Translations under genes and position numbers: made by a program
The notes under the pieces: generated by a model
Database searches by the model: none
Seen by the model: only the letters and a program-made list of their open reading frames with translations
Told to the model about the DNA's origin: nothing
Shown here: one piece after another, positions 17,607-26,887 of the stretch
Layout of the letters: every line of letters begins with the position of its first letter
How positions within the stretch are numbered: the stretch's first letter is position 1
Source: Patiriisocius_A hiemis
GTDB lineage: Bacteria > Bacteroidota > Bacteroidia > Flavobacteriales > Flavobacteriaceae
NCBI RefSeq assembly: GCF_031846325.1
Contig: NZ_JAVRHZ010000002.1
Span: 372,001 to 436,000 of the forward strand
DNA: 64,000 bases
Direction: 5' to 3'

Positions 17607-17614
17607 TACCTTTG
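17607..17614 (+). promoter_or_regulatory. -7 box of the thioesterase gene
   Basis: TACCTTTG, exact consensus, with TTTA 21 bases upstream (17582-17585) as a possible -33. The ATG follows 15 bases later in an A-rich leader. Confidence 0.55.
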
Positions 17615-17628
17615 CAAAAAAATAAAAA

Positions 17629-18138
17629 ATGAGTCCTCGAACCCCTAAAGAAACAAGAACCGTAATTACAGATCTAGTACTGCCAAGTGAAACAAACCCT
17701 ATTGGAAATATGTTTGGTGGTGAATTATTAGCAAGAATGGATAGAGCTGCCAGTATTTCTGCAAGGAGACATAGTCGTAGAATTGTAGTTACTGCATCTG
17801 TAAATCATGTAGCCTTTAACAAGATGATTCCTCTAGGTAGTGTGGTAACTGTAGAGGCTCATGTTTCTAGAGCATTTAAAAGTTCTATGGAGGTATATAT
17901 GGATGTGTGGATTGAGGATAGGGAAAGTGGATTACGCAGTAAAGCTAATGAAGCAATTTATACTTTTGTAGCTGTAGACGAAATGGGAAGCCCTGTTCCA
18001 GTTCCTCCGCTTAAACCAGAAACAGATCTTGAAAAAGAACGCTTTGATGCTGCCCTAAGAAGGAAACAACTAAGTCTTGTTCTGGCAGGTAAAATGGAAC
18101 CCAAACAAGCTACAGAATTAAAGGCTCTTTTTGAGTAA
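17629..18138 (+). CDS. Acyl-CoA thioesterase, YciA/BACH-type hotdog
   Basis: 169 residues with one hotdog fold. The PSETNPIGNMFGGELLARMD motif holds the catalytic Asn/Asp region typical of acyl-CoA hydrolases of the YciA group, and ASVNHVAFNKMIPLG forms the substrate side. It would release free fatty acids from acyl-CoA in the cytoplasm. It is monocistronic with its own promoter. Exact acyl-chain preference cannot be read from the sequence. Confidence 0.88.
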   Translation: MSPRTPKETRTVITDLVLPSETNPIGNMFGGELLARMDRAASISARRHSRRIVVTASVNHVAFNKMIPLGSVVTVEAHVSRAFKSSMEVYMDVWIEDRESGLRSKANEAIYTFVAVDEMGSPVPVPPLKPETDLEKERFDAALRRKQLSLVLAGKMEPKQATELKALFE

Positions 18139-18149
18139 AACCTATTAAT

Positions 18150-18173
18150 TCCTAGTTATTTACTGGGATTTTT
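18150..18173 (+). terminator. Weak terminator after the thioesterase gene
   Basis: TCCTAG / CTGGGA stem (one G-U pair), 7-base loop, followed by TTTTT. Short stem, so only moderate support. Confidence 0.4.
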
Positions 18174-18232
18174 GAAATGTTAAAATTTTAGGTTTTTAAG
18201 CTTTTTCATCAATTTTTATTAACTCAAATAGA

Positions 18233-18240
18233 TATATTTG
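18233..18240 (+). promoter_or_regulatory. -7 box of the subtilase gene
   Basis: TATATTTG, exact consensus. It places the transcript start at about 18245 and therefore supports the ATG at 18271 over the upstream in-frame TTG/ATG at 18238/18241. Confidence 0.55.
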
Positions 18241-18270
18241 ATGCTCTTCAATAAAAATTTAAAGAAAAAG

Positions 18271-21200
18271 ATGAAAAAAACTACATTACTTAAAAAAGCA
18301 ATCTTATTGAATTTGGTTTTTGTGTTATGTGCTGCATTTAGTTATGCACAAAATAATTACACCATACAATTTCAAGATGAAAGTTACACGCTTCCAGAAA
18401 ATATTGACTCTTTTCAATGGAGTAGTCTTCCAGAAGATTCAAGGCTTCAAGAGGGGTATTATGGGTGGATTCAATTTTACGAGACACCAACACAAAATAT
18501 TCAAAATAGCTTTAAGGCAAACAACCTGCAGTTATTAGAATACATCCCTCATAAAACCTATTTGTTTTATTTTCCTTCAACTACTTCTGTAGAATTCTTA
18601 AGAAACAATGGGGTTCGTTCTATAGTTCCTGTTCCTTCAACTAGTAAACTTTCAGAAGATTTAAAAAATGGAAATACACCTCAACACGCATTACGAGGTG
18701 ATAATTTTATTGTAACCTTAGAATATCATGCAACTGTTTCTTCAGAATTTGTAATTAATGATTTAGCTACTAAGCAAATATCTTTACAGCAGCAGTACAA
18801 AGGAGCTAACATTGTAGATTTAATAATCCCGAATAATTGTTTAGAGGTGCTAGCCTCTTTACCATACGTAAAGTGGGTAGAGTATATTGTTGCTCCAGAT
18901 GTTCCAGATGATACAAGAGGTAGAAGTTTACATAGAGCTAATGGACTTGATACGCAAACTAATGCTGGCCGTAATTATACAGGAAATGGCATTGGAGTGA
19001 TGGTTAGAGATGACGGAATTGTTGGGCCACATATTGATTTTCAAGGGAGAATAGATAACTCTGCTACAAATGACACAACTGGATCACATGGAGATGGTGT
19101 AGGTGGAATTATGGCAGGTGCTGGAAACTTAGACCCAACAAATAGAGGTATGGCAGCAGGATCAAGTATATATGTTGTTAATTATGCTCCAAATTTTTTA
19201 GATTCTGCAACTCAAAATTTAATAAACAACGGCGACGTACAAATTACTAACTCTTCTTATAGTAATGGTTGTAATGCTGGATATACTTCAATTACAAGAA
19301 CTGTTGACCAGCAAACTAGAAATAACTCGAGTTTGTTACATGTTTTTTCTGCTGGAAATTCAAATAATAATGATTGTGGATACGGAGCAGGAACACAGTG
19401 GGGAAACATTACTGGAGGACATAAACAAGGTAAAAATGTGATTGCAACAGCTAACACTTTTTTTGATGGAACACTTGCTAGTTCAAGTAGCCGAGGTCCT
19501 GCACATGATGGAAGAATAAAACCAGACATTTCAGCTAATGGGGCTAACCATATTTCTACAGACCCTAATAATGGCTACAGCCCATTTGGTGGAACTTCTG
19601 GAGCAGCTCCCGGAATTGCAGGTATTGCAGCACAATTGTATGAAGCTTATGGCGACATTAATAGTGGTGCATTCCCGCCTTCAGGCTTAATTAAAGCAGC
19701 ACTATTAAACACAGCTAATGATGCAGGAAATGTTGGGCCAGATTATAGATTTGGCTGGGGGATTGTAAATGGGTTAAGAGCTGGTAAATTAATTGAAGAT
19801 GAGAGACATTTGTTTGACAACATAACACAAGGATCTAGTAATACACACACTATTAGCGTGCCGGCAGGAACTGCACAAGTGCGTTTTATGGTGTATTGGA
19901 CAGATCCAGAAGCTGCTAATGGTGCTAATCCTGCATTGGTAAACGACCTAGACATGGTGGTAACAGATCCTTCTAGCACAGACTATTTACCTTATATTCT
20001 AGACCCAACTCCAAATCCAGCTACCTTAAACTTACCAGCTACTAATGGTGCAGACCACCTCAACAATGTTGAGCAGGTAGTAATTAATAGCCCAGCTGCT
20101 GGAAATTACGATATTGAAATATCAGGTTTTAATGTTCCTGTTGGACCACAAGAATACTTTGTATTGTATGAAATTATTGAAGACAACTTAACGCTTACTT
20201 ATCCTAATGCTGGTGAGAGCTTTGTGCCAGGTGAAACAGAAAGTATTCATTGGGATTCTTACAATACAGGAGCTGGATTTGTTTTAGAATACTCAACAGA
20301 TAATGGTGGTTCTTGGAATTCAATCACAACTGTGGGAAGTACAGTTACAAATTATGGCTGGTTAGTTCCTTCAGACATAACAGGAGAAGCGCTTGTTAGA
20401 ATTACTAGTGGCTCTTTTCAGGATGAAAGTGATGAGAACTTTTCTATTGTAGATCAAGTTGATAATTTAGAGTTTTCGCAAGTTTGCCCTAATGAAATTA
20501 CCTTTGCTTGGGATGCCCTAGCAGGCGCAGAAGAGTACGATGTGTATTTACTAGGAGCAATGTATATGGAAGTTGCTGGAACAGCTACAACCAATACTAT
20601 TACAGTTCCTATTGCAAGTTCTACAGATATACAATGGGCTGCTATTGTAGCAAAGAATAATACTGAAGGGTGGACTAGTAGAAGAACTGTTGCCATTAAT
20701 CACCCAGGAGGTCTTTTAAATTGTGCTTTAGCAAATGACATAGCTTTAGATCAAATTAATAATACTGCTGCCGACTTTGCAACTGTATGTAGTGGAACTA
20801 ATGACGTAGTAATAAGTGTAACAATTCAAAATACTGGAATAGACCCGCAATCTAACTTTAGTGTCTCTTACCAAATAGATAGTGAGCCTGTAGTTACTGA
20901 AACGTTTACTAATACAATTAATTCTGGGCAGCAAGAAGTGTTCGACTTTTCTACGCCTGCTACAATAGGTAGTTCTGGTGAATATACCTTAACTGTAAGT
21001 GTTGATTTAACTGGTGATCAAAACCCAAATAATGATCAAGATGTACTTGACTTCTTTGCTGTAACTGAAGCTACTGCCTTAGATTTTACAGAGCCGTTTG
21101 ATGTTAATGGAGTTCCTCCTAATGGTTGGACTATAGAAAATGTTGATAATGGTACTACTTGGATAGAGCAGGCAGGTATTACTGGTAGTGATGGAAATAG

Positions 21201-21873
21201 TACTACTACAGCCTATATTAATAATTTTAATTATAATGCTCCAGGTCAAGAAGATGTAATAACTACAGAAATTTTTGACTTAACTAATGCCTCTGATGTT
21301 GTTGCTAGTTTTGACTTAGCGAAAGCACAATTTTCAAGTAGCTTATTTGATGGTCTAAGAGTTGAAGCCTCTGGAGATTGTGGTGCTACTTATACAACTG
21401 TATATGAGAAAGAAAATTTAGACTTGTCAACAACGGGAGGATATGTATCAAGTATTTGGGCTCCGTCTTCTGCATCAGATTGGAGAAACGAACAAATAGA
21501 CCTAGGCGATTTTGAAGGTGGTGTTGTTACATTACGTTTTATAAATGTAAATGGATATGGAAACTCTACTTTTATTGATAACATAAATCTAGAAGCAGGG
21601 GTTCTTGGAGTAAATGATATTAATGTAAATGATATTGTTATGTATCCAAATCCAGCAAATGATGAAGTATTTATTAAAACAAGTACTGTGTTAAGTGATG
21701 TCACTATTACTTTAACAAACAGTCTTGGACAGAGAGTACAAACTATTACTGAAAATGCTTTTGACGGCTCTAACCAAGCAAGAATAAATACAAGTAATTA
21801 TGCTAGTGGATTGTATTTTGTGACTATTAAGTCAGGGAACACTATTGTAACTAAGAAGTTACTTATTAGATAA
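18271..21873 (+). CDS. Secreted S8 (subtilisin-like) protease with type IX sorting domain
   Basis: 1200 residues. Signal peptide 1-27 (ends FSYAQ). The subtilase domain (about 215-520) has a complete triad: Asp248 in VMVRDDG, His273 in GSHGDG, Ser443 in GTSGAAP, plus oxyanion Asn363 in SAGNSN. Residues 525-660 look like a proprotein/PPC beta-sandwich, 665-745 an Ig-like domain (LTYPNAGESFVPGE), about 750-830 fibronectin-III-like, 835-940 CARDB-like, and about 960-1100 a jelly-roll (choice-of-anchor/MAM-like). The last 80 residues, starting MYPNPANDEVF and ending KKLLIR, are a type A T9SS sorting domain. It is therefore exported through the outer membrane by the machinery to which gldH and sprE belong. 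Confidence 0.9.
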   Translation: MKKTTLLKKAILLNLVFVLCAAFSYAQNNYTIQFQDESYTLPENIDSFQWSSLPEDSRLQEGYYGWIQFYETPTQNIQNSFKANNLQLLEYIPHKTYLFYFPSTTSVEFLRNNGVRSIVPVPSTSKLSEDLKNGNTPQHALRGDNFIVTLEYHATVSSEFVINDLATKQISLQQQYKGANIVDLIIPNNCLEVLASLPYVKWVEYIVAPDVPDDTRGRSLHRANGLDTQTNAGRNYTGNGIGVMVRDDGIVGPHIDFQGRIDNSATNDTTGSHGDGVGGIMAGAGNLDPTNRGMAAGSSIYVVNYAPNFLDSATQNLINNGDVQITNSSYSNGCNAGYTSITRTVDQQTRNNSSLLHVFSAGNSNNNDCGYGAGTQWGNITGGHKQGKNVIATANTFFDGTLASSSSRGPAHDGRIKPDISANGANHISTDPNNGYSPFGGTSGAAPGIAGIAAQLYEAYGDINSGAFPPSGLIKAALLNTANDAGNVGPDYRFGWGIVNGLRAGKLIEDERHLFDNITQGSSNTHTISVPAGTAQVRFMVYWTDPEAANGANPALVNDLDMVVTDPSSTDYLPYILDPTPNPATLNLPATNGADHLNNVEQVVINSPAAGNYDIEISGFNVPVGPQEYFVLYEIIEDNLTLTYPNAGESFVPGETESIHWDSYNTGAGFVLEYSTDNGGSWNSITTVGSTVTNYGWLVPSDITGEALVRITSGSFQDESDENFSIVDQVDNLEFSQVCPNEITFAWDALAGAEEYDVYLLGAMYMEVAGTATTNTITVPIASSTDIQWAAIVAKNNTEGWTSRRTVAINHPGGLLNCALANDIALDQINNTAADFATVCSGTNDVVISVTIQNTGIDPQSNFSVSYQIDSEPVVTETFTNTINSGQQEVFDFSTPATIGSSGEYTLTVSVDLTGDQNPNNDQDVLDFFAVTEATALDFTEPFDVNGVPPNGWTIENVDNGTTWIEQAGITGSDGNSTTTAYINNFNYNAPGQEDVITTEIFDLTNASDVVASFDLAKAQFSSSLFDGLRVEASGDCGATYTTVYEKENLDLSTTGGYVSSIWAPSSASDWRNEQIDLGDFEGGVVTLRFINVNGYGNSTFIDNINLEAGVLGVNDINVNDIVMYPNPANDEVFIKTSTVLSDVTITLTNSLGQRVQTITENAFDGSNQARINTSNYASGLYFVTIKSGNTIVTKKLLIR

Positions 21874-21893
21874 TAAGTACTAATCTAATATTA

Positions 21894-21923
21894 AAAAGGC
21901 GCTACTTTAAAATAGCGCCTTTT
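21894..21923 (+). terminator. Bidirectional terminator between the subtilase and envC
   Basis: Perfect 11-bp stem AAAAGGCGCTA / TAGCGCCTTTT, 8-base loop. It lies between two convergent stop codons and the A/T flanks allow it to end transcription from both sides. Confidence 0.85.
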
Positions 21924-21929
21924 ATATTT

Positions 21930-23165
21930 TTACATTTTATAAACCCAATCCTCTGGGTTCATTTCGGTTGTGTTCTTAAAAACTAAGAACTTAATTATAG
22001 CTTTTCCTGTTGTAGGGTGTGTAAATGCTTTTCCAATTTTTTGTTTCGCTGAAACTTTATCTCCACTTTTTACATTTACAGAAGACAGATTATTGTAAAT
22101 AGTTATATAGTCTCCATGTCTAATGTAAACAGCCTTATTTGCTCCTTTAAGTTGTTGTATTTTAAATACCTCACCTTTAAATACAGCTCTAACATCTGCA
22201 TTTGCTTCTGTAGCTATGTCTACTCCGTGTGTTTGTGTTGTTACATTAGGAAACTGGGGGTGCCTTCTTTTTCCATGTCTATTTACAACAACTCCCTTTT
22301 CTACTGGCCAAATAAGTTTTCCTCTGTTACTTTTAAAGTTGGTTGCAATAATTTTTGCTTCTGGAGTTAAATTAAATGCTACAGCACTACTTTTAGTCTT
22401 TACAGCTGTCGTCGTTTTTCCAGCACTATTTTTATTGGCTTCAGCAATAGCAGCTCTAATTAATGCGTCAATTTCTTTACGTAAGGCATTTGCTTCTCTT
22501 TGCTTTTTATTTATTTGAGAAACATACGAATTCTCATCTTTTTTAAGTGAAGCTATTAATTCTTCTTGGTTTTTTTGTTCCTTTTCAAGTTGTTTACGAG
22601 CAAGTCTATTTTCATCTATAAGCTTTTCTTTTTGCTTTTTTTGAGCCAGTAAATCTGTGTTTAGAACTTGTAGCAAATTTGTTTTTTCTTTAATACTTTC
22701 CCCTTGCGATTTTCTGTGCTTTGTATACTGTTTCATGTACTGCAAGCGCTTGTAGGCCTGCAAAAAATTTTCTGAAGAAAATAAAAACATCACTCTACTT
22801 TGTTGCGATTTGCTCTTATATGATTTTTTTATCATTGCAGCATAGTCTTCCTTTAAGGTTGCAAGCTCATCTCTTAAGTTGTCTATCTTAGTAAGGTTAT
22901 TGTTTATTTCACGAGTGAGTAAATTAGCTTGTTGATTGGTAACTCTAATTAAGTTTTCTCTAGCTTTAATTTGTTGCTCAAGATCCTCTACTTCAGTTAA
23001 GACTGATTTTTTTTGACCTCTCGTCTTAATTAAAAAAGATTGAATGTTTTTTATGTCATTTAATATAGATTGCCTTTTTTCTTCGAGCTCCTTTTGTTTT
23101 TCAGATTGGGAAAAAAGAGGGGCCGAAATAAAAAAGCAAATACATATAATTAGTAGCCTGTTCAT
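21930..23165 (-). CDS. EnvC-like murein hydrolase activator, degenerate LytM domain
   Basis: 411 residues. A signal peptide (MNRLLIICICFFISAPLFSQ) is followed by a long coiled coil (about 20-245) rich in Lys, Glu, Gln, then a LytM/M23 domain (about 290-411). THGVDIA keeps the His and Asp of the metal site, but the final HXH strand of active M23 peptidases reads IIKFLVF, so the zinc site is incomplete. This pattern, with the coiled coil, matches EnvC, which activates amidases during cell separation rather than cutting itself. The start at 23165 gives the signal peptide. Last gene of the six-gene operon beginning with the flippase; one base separates it from the DUF4292 stop. Confidence 0.85.
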   Translation of the reverse strand: MNRLLIICICFFISAPLFSQSEKQKELEEKRQSILNDIKNIQSFLIKTRGQKKSVLTEVEDLEQQIKARENLIRVTNQQANLLTREINNNLTKIDNLRDELATLKEDYAAMIKKSYKSKSQQSRVMFLFSSENFLQAYKRLQYMKQYTKHRKSQGESIKEKTNLLQVLNTDLLAQKKQKEKLIDENRLARKQLEKEQKNQEELIASLKKDENSYVSQINKKQREANALRKEIDALIRAAIAEANKNSAGKTTTAVKTKSSAVAFNLTPEAKIIATNFKSNRGKLIWPVEKGVVVNRHGKRRHPQFPNVTTQTHGVDIATEANADVRAVFKGEVFKIQQLKGANKAVYIRHGDYITIYNNLSSVNVKSGDKVSAKQKIGKAFTHPTTGKAIIKFLVFKNTTEMNPEDWVYKM

Positions 23166-23166
23166 A

Positions 23167-23934
23167 CTATAAATCAATTTTGGTATATCCGTCTGGTATA
23201 GTAAACGGAAAACTTATAGAAACATTGAGGTCAATTTTTTTATAATTAAGTTCTATTTTACTTTCACCTTCTTTTTGTGTAGCGTTAATCATAATTTCTG
23301 AAGGGTAGTAACCCCCTTCAATTTCATCATACCCATTATATTTTACAGACAATACTCTATTATCTTCTGGTTGTGAAATAGTCTGCGAATACACTTTAAA
23401 ATTGGTGGGTTCTAAAAACAATGAATGAATAAAGTTTTGAGGTTGTACTTTGGGCTGAATTCTATATTTATTAGTTACAACTGCAGAAGTATACTTTGAC
23501 GGGTTGATTGAAAAAATAGTTTGACCAAGCAAAATAGCCTGTGCTTTTTCAAAATCTATTTCTGTGCCTAAAAAAGAACTTAATAACTCAAAGTCACCAT
23601 CAAAATAGGAGTTTCCAACTGTCTCATAATAACTCACACGCTCAGGTGTGATTAATACTTTTGCTAAAGTAATTCCCAGAATAGATGCTTTAATCCATAT
23701 TTTTTTATCTTTTTCCATACGGATACTCGCTGTAATACTTTGAAGCTTATTGTCATCTTCATAAACAACCTGAACCCTTCCTGCTAGTGTTTTAAAGTCT
23801 GGTAAGGCAGCATTATGAGATGTCATCACATTCTTAACGGTAGCAGAAGCATCTGCCGTTGTGCTAGCCACTTGTTTAGTTCCTTTGCAAGAAACTAATA
23901 GTGCTAGTAATAATACACTTGCAAAACATTTCAT
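23167..23934 (-). CDS. DUF4292 lipoprotein
   Basis: 255 residues. Lipoprotein signal MKCFASVLLLALLVSC with acylated Cys16. The body (LAGRVQVVYEDDNK, KKIWIKASILGITLAKVLITP, YYETVGNSYFDGDF) fits DUF4292, whose members look like LolB/LolA-type lipid- or lipoprotein-carrying beta-sheets; no function is proven. It begins immediately after the stop codon of the TPR gene (TAAATG) and ends one base before envC, so it is translated as part of this block. Confidence 0.8.
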   Translation of the reverse strand: MKCFASVLLLALLVSCKGTKQVASTTADASATVKNVMTSHNAALPDFKTLAGRVQVVYEDDNKLQSITASIRMEKDKKIWIKASILGITLAKVLITPERVSYYETVGNSYFDGDFELLSSFLGTEIDFEKAQAILLGQTIFSINPSKYTSAVVTNKYRIQPKVQPQNFIHSLFLEPTNFKVYSQTISQPEDNRVLSVKYNGYDEIEGGYYPSEIMINATQKEGESKIELNYKKIDLNVSISFPFTIPDGYTKIDL

Positions 23935-25308
23935 TTAATTGGCGAGGTTTATAGCAGTAGCTTTTTTATCAAAATCGGCTGCTTTTTTGGTGTCTCCTTT
24001 TTGTTGATATGCATCCCTTAATTGGATATAAAAATCCTTTTCCATTTTAGGGTTGTCTATAACAAAATCAACTCCAAGTTCTAAACTCTCTAGGGCAGCA
24101 TCAGGTTTTTGGAGACCATTATTTGCAACACCATTTAAAAGGTATAAGAGAGGCTGCGCAGGAAAAATTTCTAAGCTTTTTGAACTAAGTGTTTCTGCTT
24201 CACTAAACTTATTAAAGTCTATTTGAAGTAATAAAGTATTTTTTAACAAACTAAAGTTATCAGTATCTATTACGATTCCTTTTTCATAGAATTTTAAAGC
24301 TTCTTCTTTTCTTTCTTTTTCAACGTAATAATCCCCTAGCTTTTCGTAAACAAGCCCACTATTTTCCTCAAAAAACTGAGATACAGTTTTCTCTAACCTA
24401 TCTTCATATTGTGGATTGGTGTTTACAAACTGAATAAAATCTCCCAGCACTCTATATTTACTTTTAAGATCAATATCATCTGTTTCAAAAACAATATCCA
24501 TAGATTGTAGGGCTTCTTTTGTTTTTCCTTCGTCTAAATAAAACTTATACAAGGCAAGGTGTACTAATTTTGATTTAGGGTATTGTTTTAAAAGCTCTTG
24601 AGCGGTCTCAAATGCTTTTTCAGGATTGTCTTGTTCGCTGTACAAAAAGATAAGATTTAAATAATCTTTTTCTTTCTTTTTACTCCCATCAATACGTTCT
24701 TCTAGCTTTTCAATCTCTCCAGTACTGTTTCCTGTTGTTCTGTAAATCTGAGTACGTAGGGCGTTCCTATAATCACTCTCACCCCAAGACTCATCTAACT
24801 CGTCCAGAACCTCAAGTGCTTTATCATATTGTTTTGTTCTAGAATATAAGTTTGCTAAGTCTTCCTTATAGTCCTCATCAAAAACAATAAGCTCTTTAAC
24901 TAATGTAATAGCAGAGTTATAATCTTGTTCCTGATAGTACAAGTCGTAAAGCACTTCCATTACATCTAGTTTTTGCCCCTCAATATCTAGAACTCTTCTT
25001 AGGTAGGCTTCACCATCTCTATACCTTCTTACTGAAATTAAGTTTTTACCAATCTCAAAGAAGACAGGTGCTTCTAGTTTAGGGTCTTTTTTAGCAGCTT
25101 TCTCTGCTTTTTTTAGTGCTTCCAAAGCTAGCTCATGGTTTTCTATACCACGTTGTTTTAGCGCTTCAAAAAAGTTTTCTTGATAAGCATCACTTACATT
25201 TCCTAAATCATCTGTAGGGGTTTCACTTAACTCCTGGGCATTAGTATGCTTCGGAAAAAGAAATATTCCAAGTAGAATTAGTAATAAGTATTTGTATGTG
25301 TTTTTCAA
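23935..25308 (-). CDS. Periplasmic tetratricopeptide-repeat protein
   Basis: 457 residues with a signal peptide (start TTG; MKNTYKYLLLILLGIFLF, cleavage near HTNAQ). The rest is a solenoid of TPR-like helical pairs, for example around YDKALEVLDELDESWGESDY, NPEKAFETAQELLKQYPKSK and KEEALKFYEKGIVIDTDN. TPR arrays bind partner proteins. Its place next to the DUF4292 lipoprotein and EnvC-like gene in an operon conserved in flavobacteria suggests a part in envelope assembly or cell separation, which is inference. Confidence 0.85.
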   Translation of the reverse strand: MKNTYKYLLLILLGIFLFPKHTNAQELSETPTDDLGNVSDAYQENFFEALKQRGIENHELALEALKKAEKAAKKDPKLEAPVFFEIGKNLISVRRYRDGEAYLRRVLDIEGQKLDVMEVLYDLYYQEQDYNSAITLVKELIVFDEDYKEDLANLYSRTKQYDKALEVLDELDESWGESDYRNALRTQIYRTTGNSTGEIEKLEERIDGSKKKEKDYLNLIFLYSEQDNPEKAFETAQELLKQYPKSKLVHLALYKFYLDEGKTKEALQSMDIVFETDDIDLKSKYRVLGDFIQFVNTNPQYEDRLEKTVSQFFEENSGLVYEKLGDYYVEKERKEEALKFYEKGIVIDTDNFSLLKNTLLLQIDFNKFSEAETLSSKSLEIFPAQPLLYLLNGVANNGLQKPDAALESLELGVDFVIDNPKMEKDFYIQLRDAYQQKGDTKKAADFDKKATAINLAN

Positions 25309-25354
25309 GTTTATTTTATAATTTTTATAAGACTCCTGTTTTCTCTGAAGTAAA

Positions 25355-26371
25355 CTATTTTAACTGACTGTAATCTCCAATGCTTACGTTGGTAAAATTT
25401 CCATCAAAATGGGCATGATTACCAATCATTGCGTTATCTAAACTAGCATTTTTAATCACAGTTTGCTTCTGTATTATAGTATTTTTAACGTTACTATCCT
25501 CAATTATTGTGCCTTCTCCAATACTTGCATAAGGGCCAATAGTGCTATTTTTTAATTGTACATCATCGCCAATAAAGCAGGGCGGGATAATAGTACTATT
25601 TTGAGAAGTACTTTTTTCTGAAACTAAAGCTTCTCCTGCTTCGTCTAGAAAACCTAGCATTCTTCTATTGGTTTCTACTGTAACTTCTTTGTTGCCGCAG
25701 TCCATCCATTCATCTACCGTTCCAGTTTTAAATATTTTCCCATTAGCCATCATACGTTTAATCCCATCATTAATTTGGTATTCCCCTCCATTAATAATGT
25801 TATTGTCTAACACATATTGTAGCTCCTGTTTTAAAACACCAACATCTTTAAAGTAATAAATCCCTATAACTGCTTGGTCACTTACAAAAGTTTCTGGTTT
25901 TTCTACTAGTTCTATAATCTCCTCCTTATCATTTAAGTTCACCACTCCATATGCTTCTGGGTTCTCCACTTTTTTGGTCCAAATTACACTATCTGCTTCC
26001 TTATCCAAATCAAAATTAGCTCTTATAAGGGTGTCTGCGTATGCAATTACTGCTGGTCCTGATAACGATGGCTCAGCACACATAATAGCATGCCCTGTTC
26101 CTTTAGGGTCTAATTGTCTATAGATACTAGCCTTTGCACCTAGTTCTTTTGCTAGTGCTTTTAGGCTTATAACTACATCCTCTCCAAAAAAAGCTGGGTC
26201 TCCTAAAATAAAAGCGATTTCTTCTATTTCTTGGTTTAAAACTCCAGCGATATCACTTACTAAACGGTGTACAATAGGTTTTCCTGCAACCGGAATTAAG
26301 GGTTTTGGAACAGTTAAACTATGTGGGCGAAGGCGACTACCACGACCTGCCATTGGGACTATTATCTTCAT
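25355..26371 (-). CDS. Sugar-phosphate nucleotidyltransferase
   Basis: 338 residues. N-terminal nucleotidyltransferase domain with the pyrophosphorylase signature VPMAGRGSRLRPHSLTVPKP, then EKPE and GTVDEWMDCGNK motifs. The C-terminal 80 residues are a left-handed beta-helix with hexapeptide-like repeats (STIIPPCFIGDDVQLKNS, TIGPYASIGEGTII), as in glucose-1-phosphate thymidylyl/uridylyltransferase and GlmU-like proteins. It should make an NDP-sugar; which sugar and nucleotide cannot be read. It sits between dut and the TPR gene. Confidence 0.85.
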   Translation of the reverse strand: MKIIVPMAGRGSRLRPHSLTVPKPLIPVAGKPIVHRLVSDIAGVLNQEIEEIAFILGDPAFFGEDVVISLKALAKELGAKASIYRQLDPKGTGHAIMCAEPSLSGPAVIAYADTLIRANFDLDKEADSVIWTKKVENPEAYGVVNLNDKEEIIELVEKPETFVSDQAVIGIYYFKDVGVLKQELQYVLDNNIINGGEYQINDGIKRMMANGKIFKTGTVDEWMDCGNKEVTVETNRRMLGFLDEAGEALVSEKSTSQNSTIIPPCFIGDDVQLKNSTIGPYASIGEGTIIEDSNVKNTIIQKQTVIKNASLDNAMIGNHAHFDGNFTNVSIGDYSQLK

Positions 26372-26418
26372 ATTTTGGATTGTAGGTTGATGATTTTAAA
26401 CGTTTTGAATTACACTTT

Positions 26419-26856
26419 TTATTTAACCCCTGTACTACCAAACCCACCAGCACCTCTGTCTGTTTCACTTAAGGCAGTTACTTCTTCCCAAACGGCTCTT
26501 TCGTGTTTTGCAATAACTAGTTGTGCAATACGCTCTCCGTTTTGAATGGTGAAATCTTCATTAGAAAGGTTTACCAAAATAACCCCTATCTCTCCTCTAT
26601 AATCTGCATCTATTGTACCAGGTGCATTAAGAACGGTAATTCCTTTTTTGGCCGCAAGACCACTTCTAGGTCGCACTTGTGCTTCATATCCTATGGGTAA
26701 CTCAATAAAAAGACCTGTTTTTACAATGGCTCGCTCAAGTGGTCTTAAGGTAGATGGTTCGTCCACATTGGCTCTTATGTCCATTCCTGCAGAAGCCATC
26801 GTTTCATAACTAGGTAATGGATGTGCTGATTTATTAATGATTTTTATTCCTGTCAT
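26419..26856 (-). CDS. dut: dUTP diphosphatase
   Basis: 145 residues with the five dUTPase motifs: AGMDIRAN, RPRSGLAAKKGI, GTIDADYRGEIGV (catalytic Asp), RIAQLVI and the C-terminal RGAGGFGSTG. It hydrolyses dUTP to dUMP and pyrophosphate, keeping uracil out of DNA and feeding dTMP synthesis. Trimeric in relatives. Second gene of the operon, 31 bases after the flippase. Confidence 0.96.
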   Translation of the reverse strand: MTGIKIINKSAHPLPSYETMASAGMDIRANVDEPSTLRPLERAIVKTGLFIELPIGYEAQVRPRSGLAAKKGITVLNAPGTIDADYRGEIGVILVNLSNEDFTIQNGERIAQLVIAKHERAVWEEVTALSETDRGAGGFGSTGVK

Positions 26857-26887
26857 CTTCTTGTTTCAAAAGCATTATTAATTGTAC

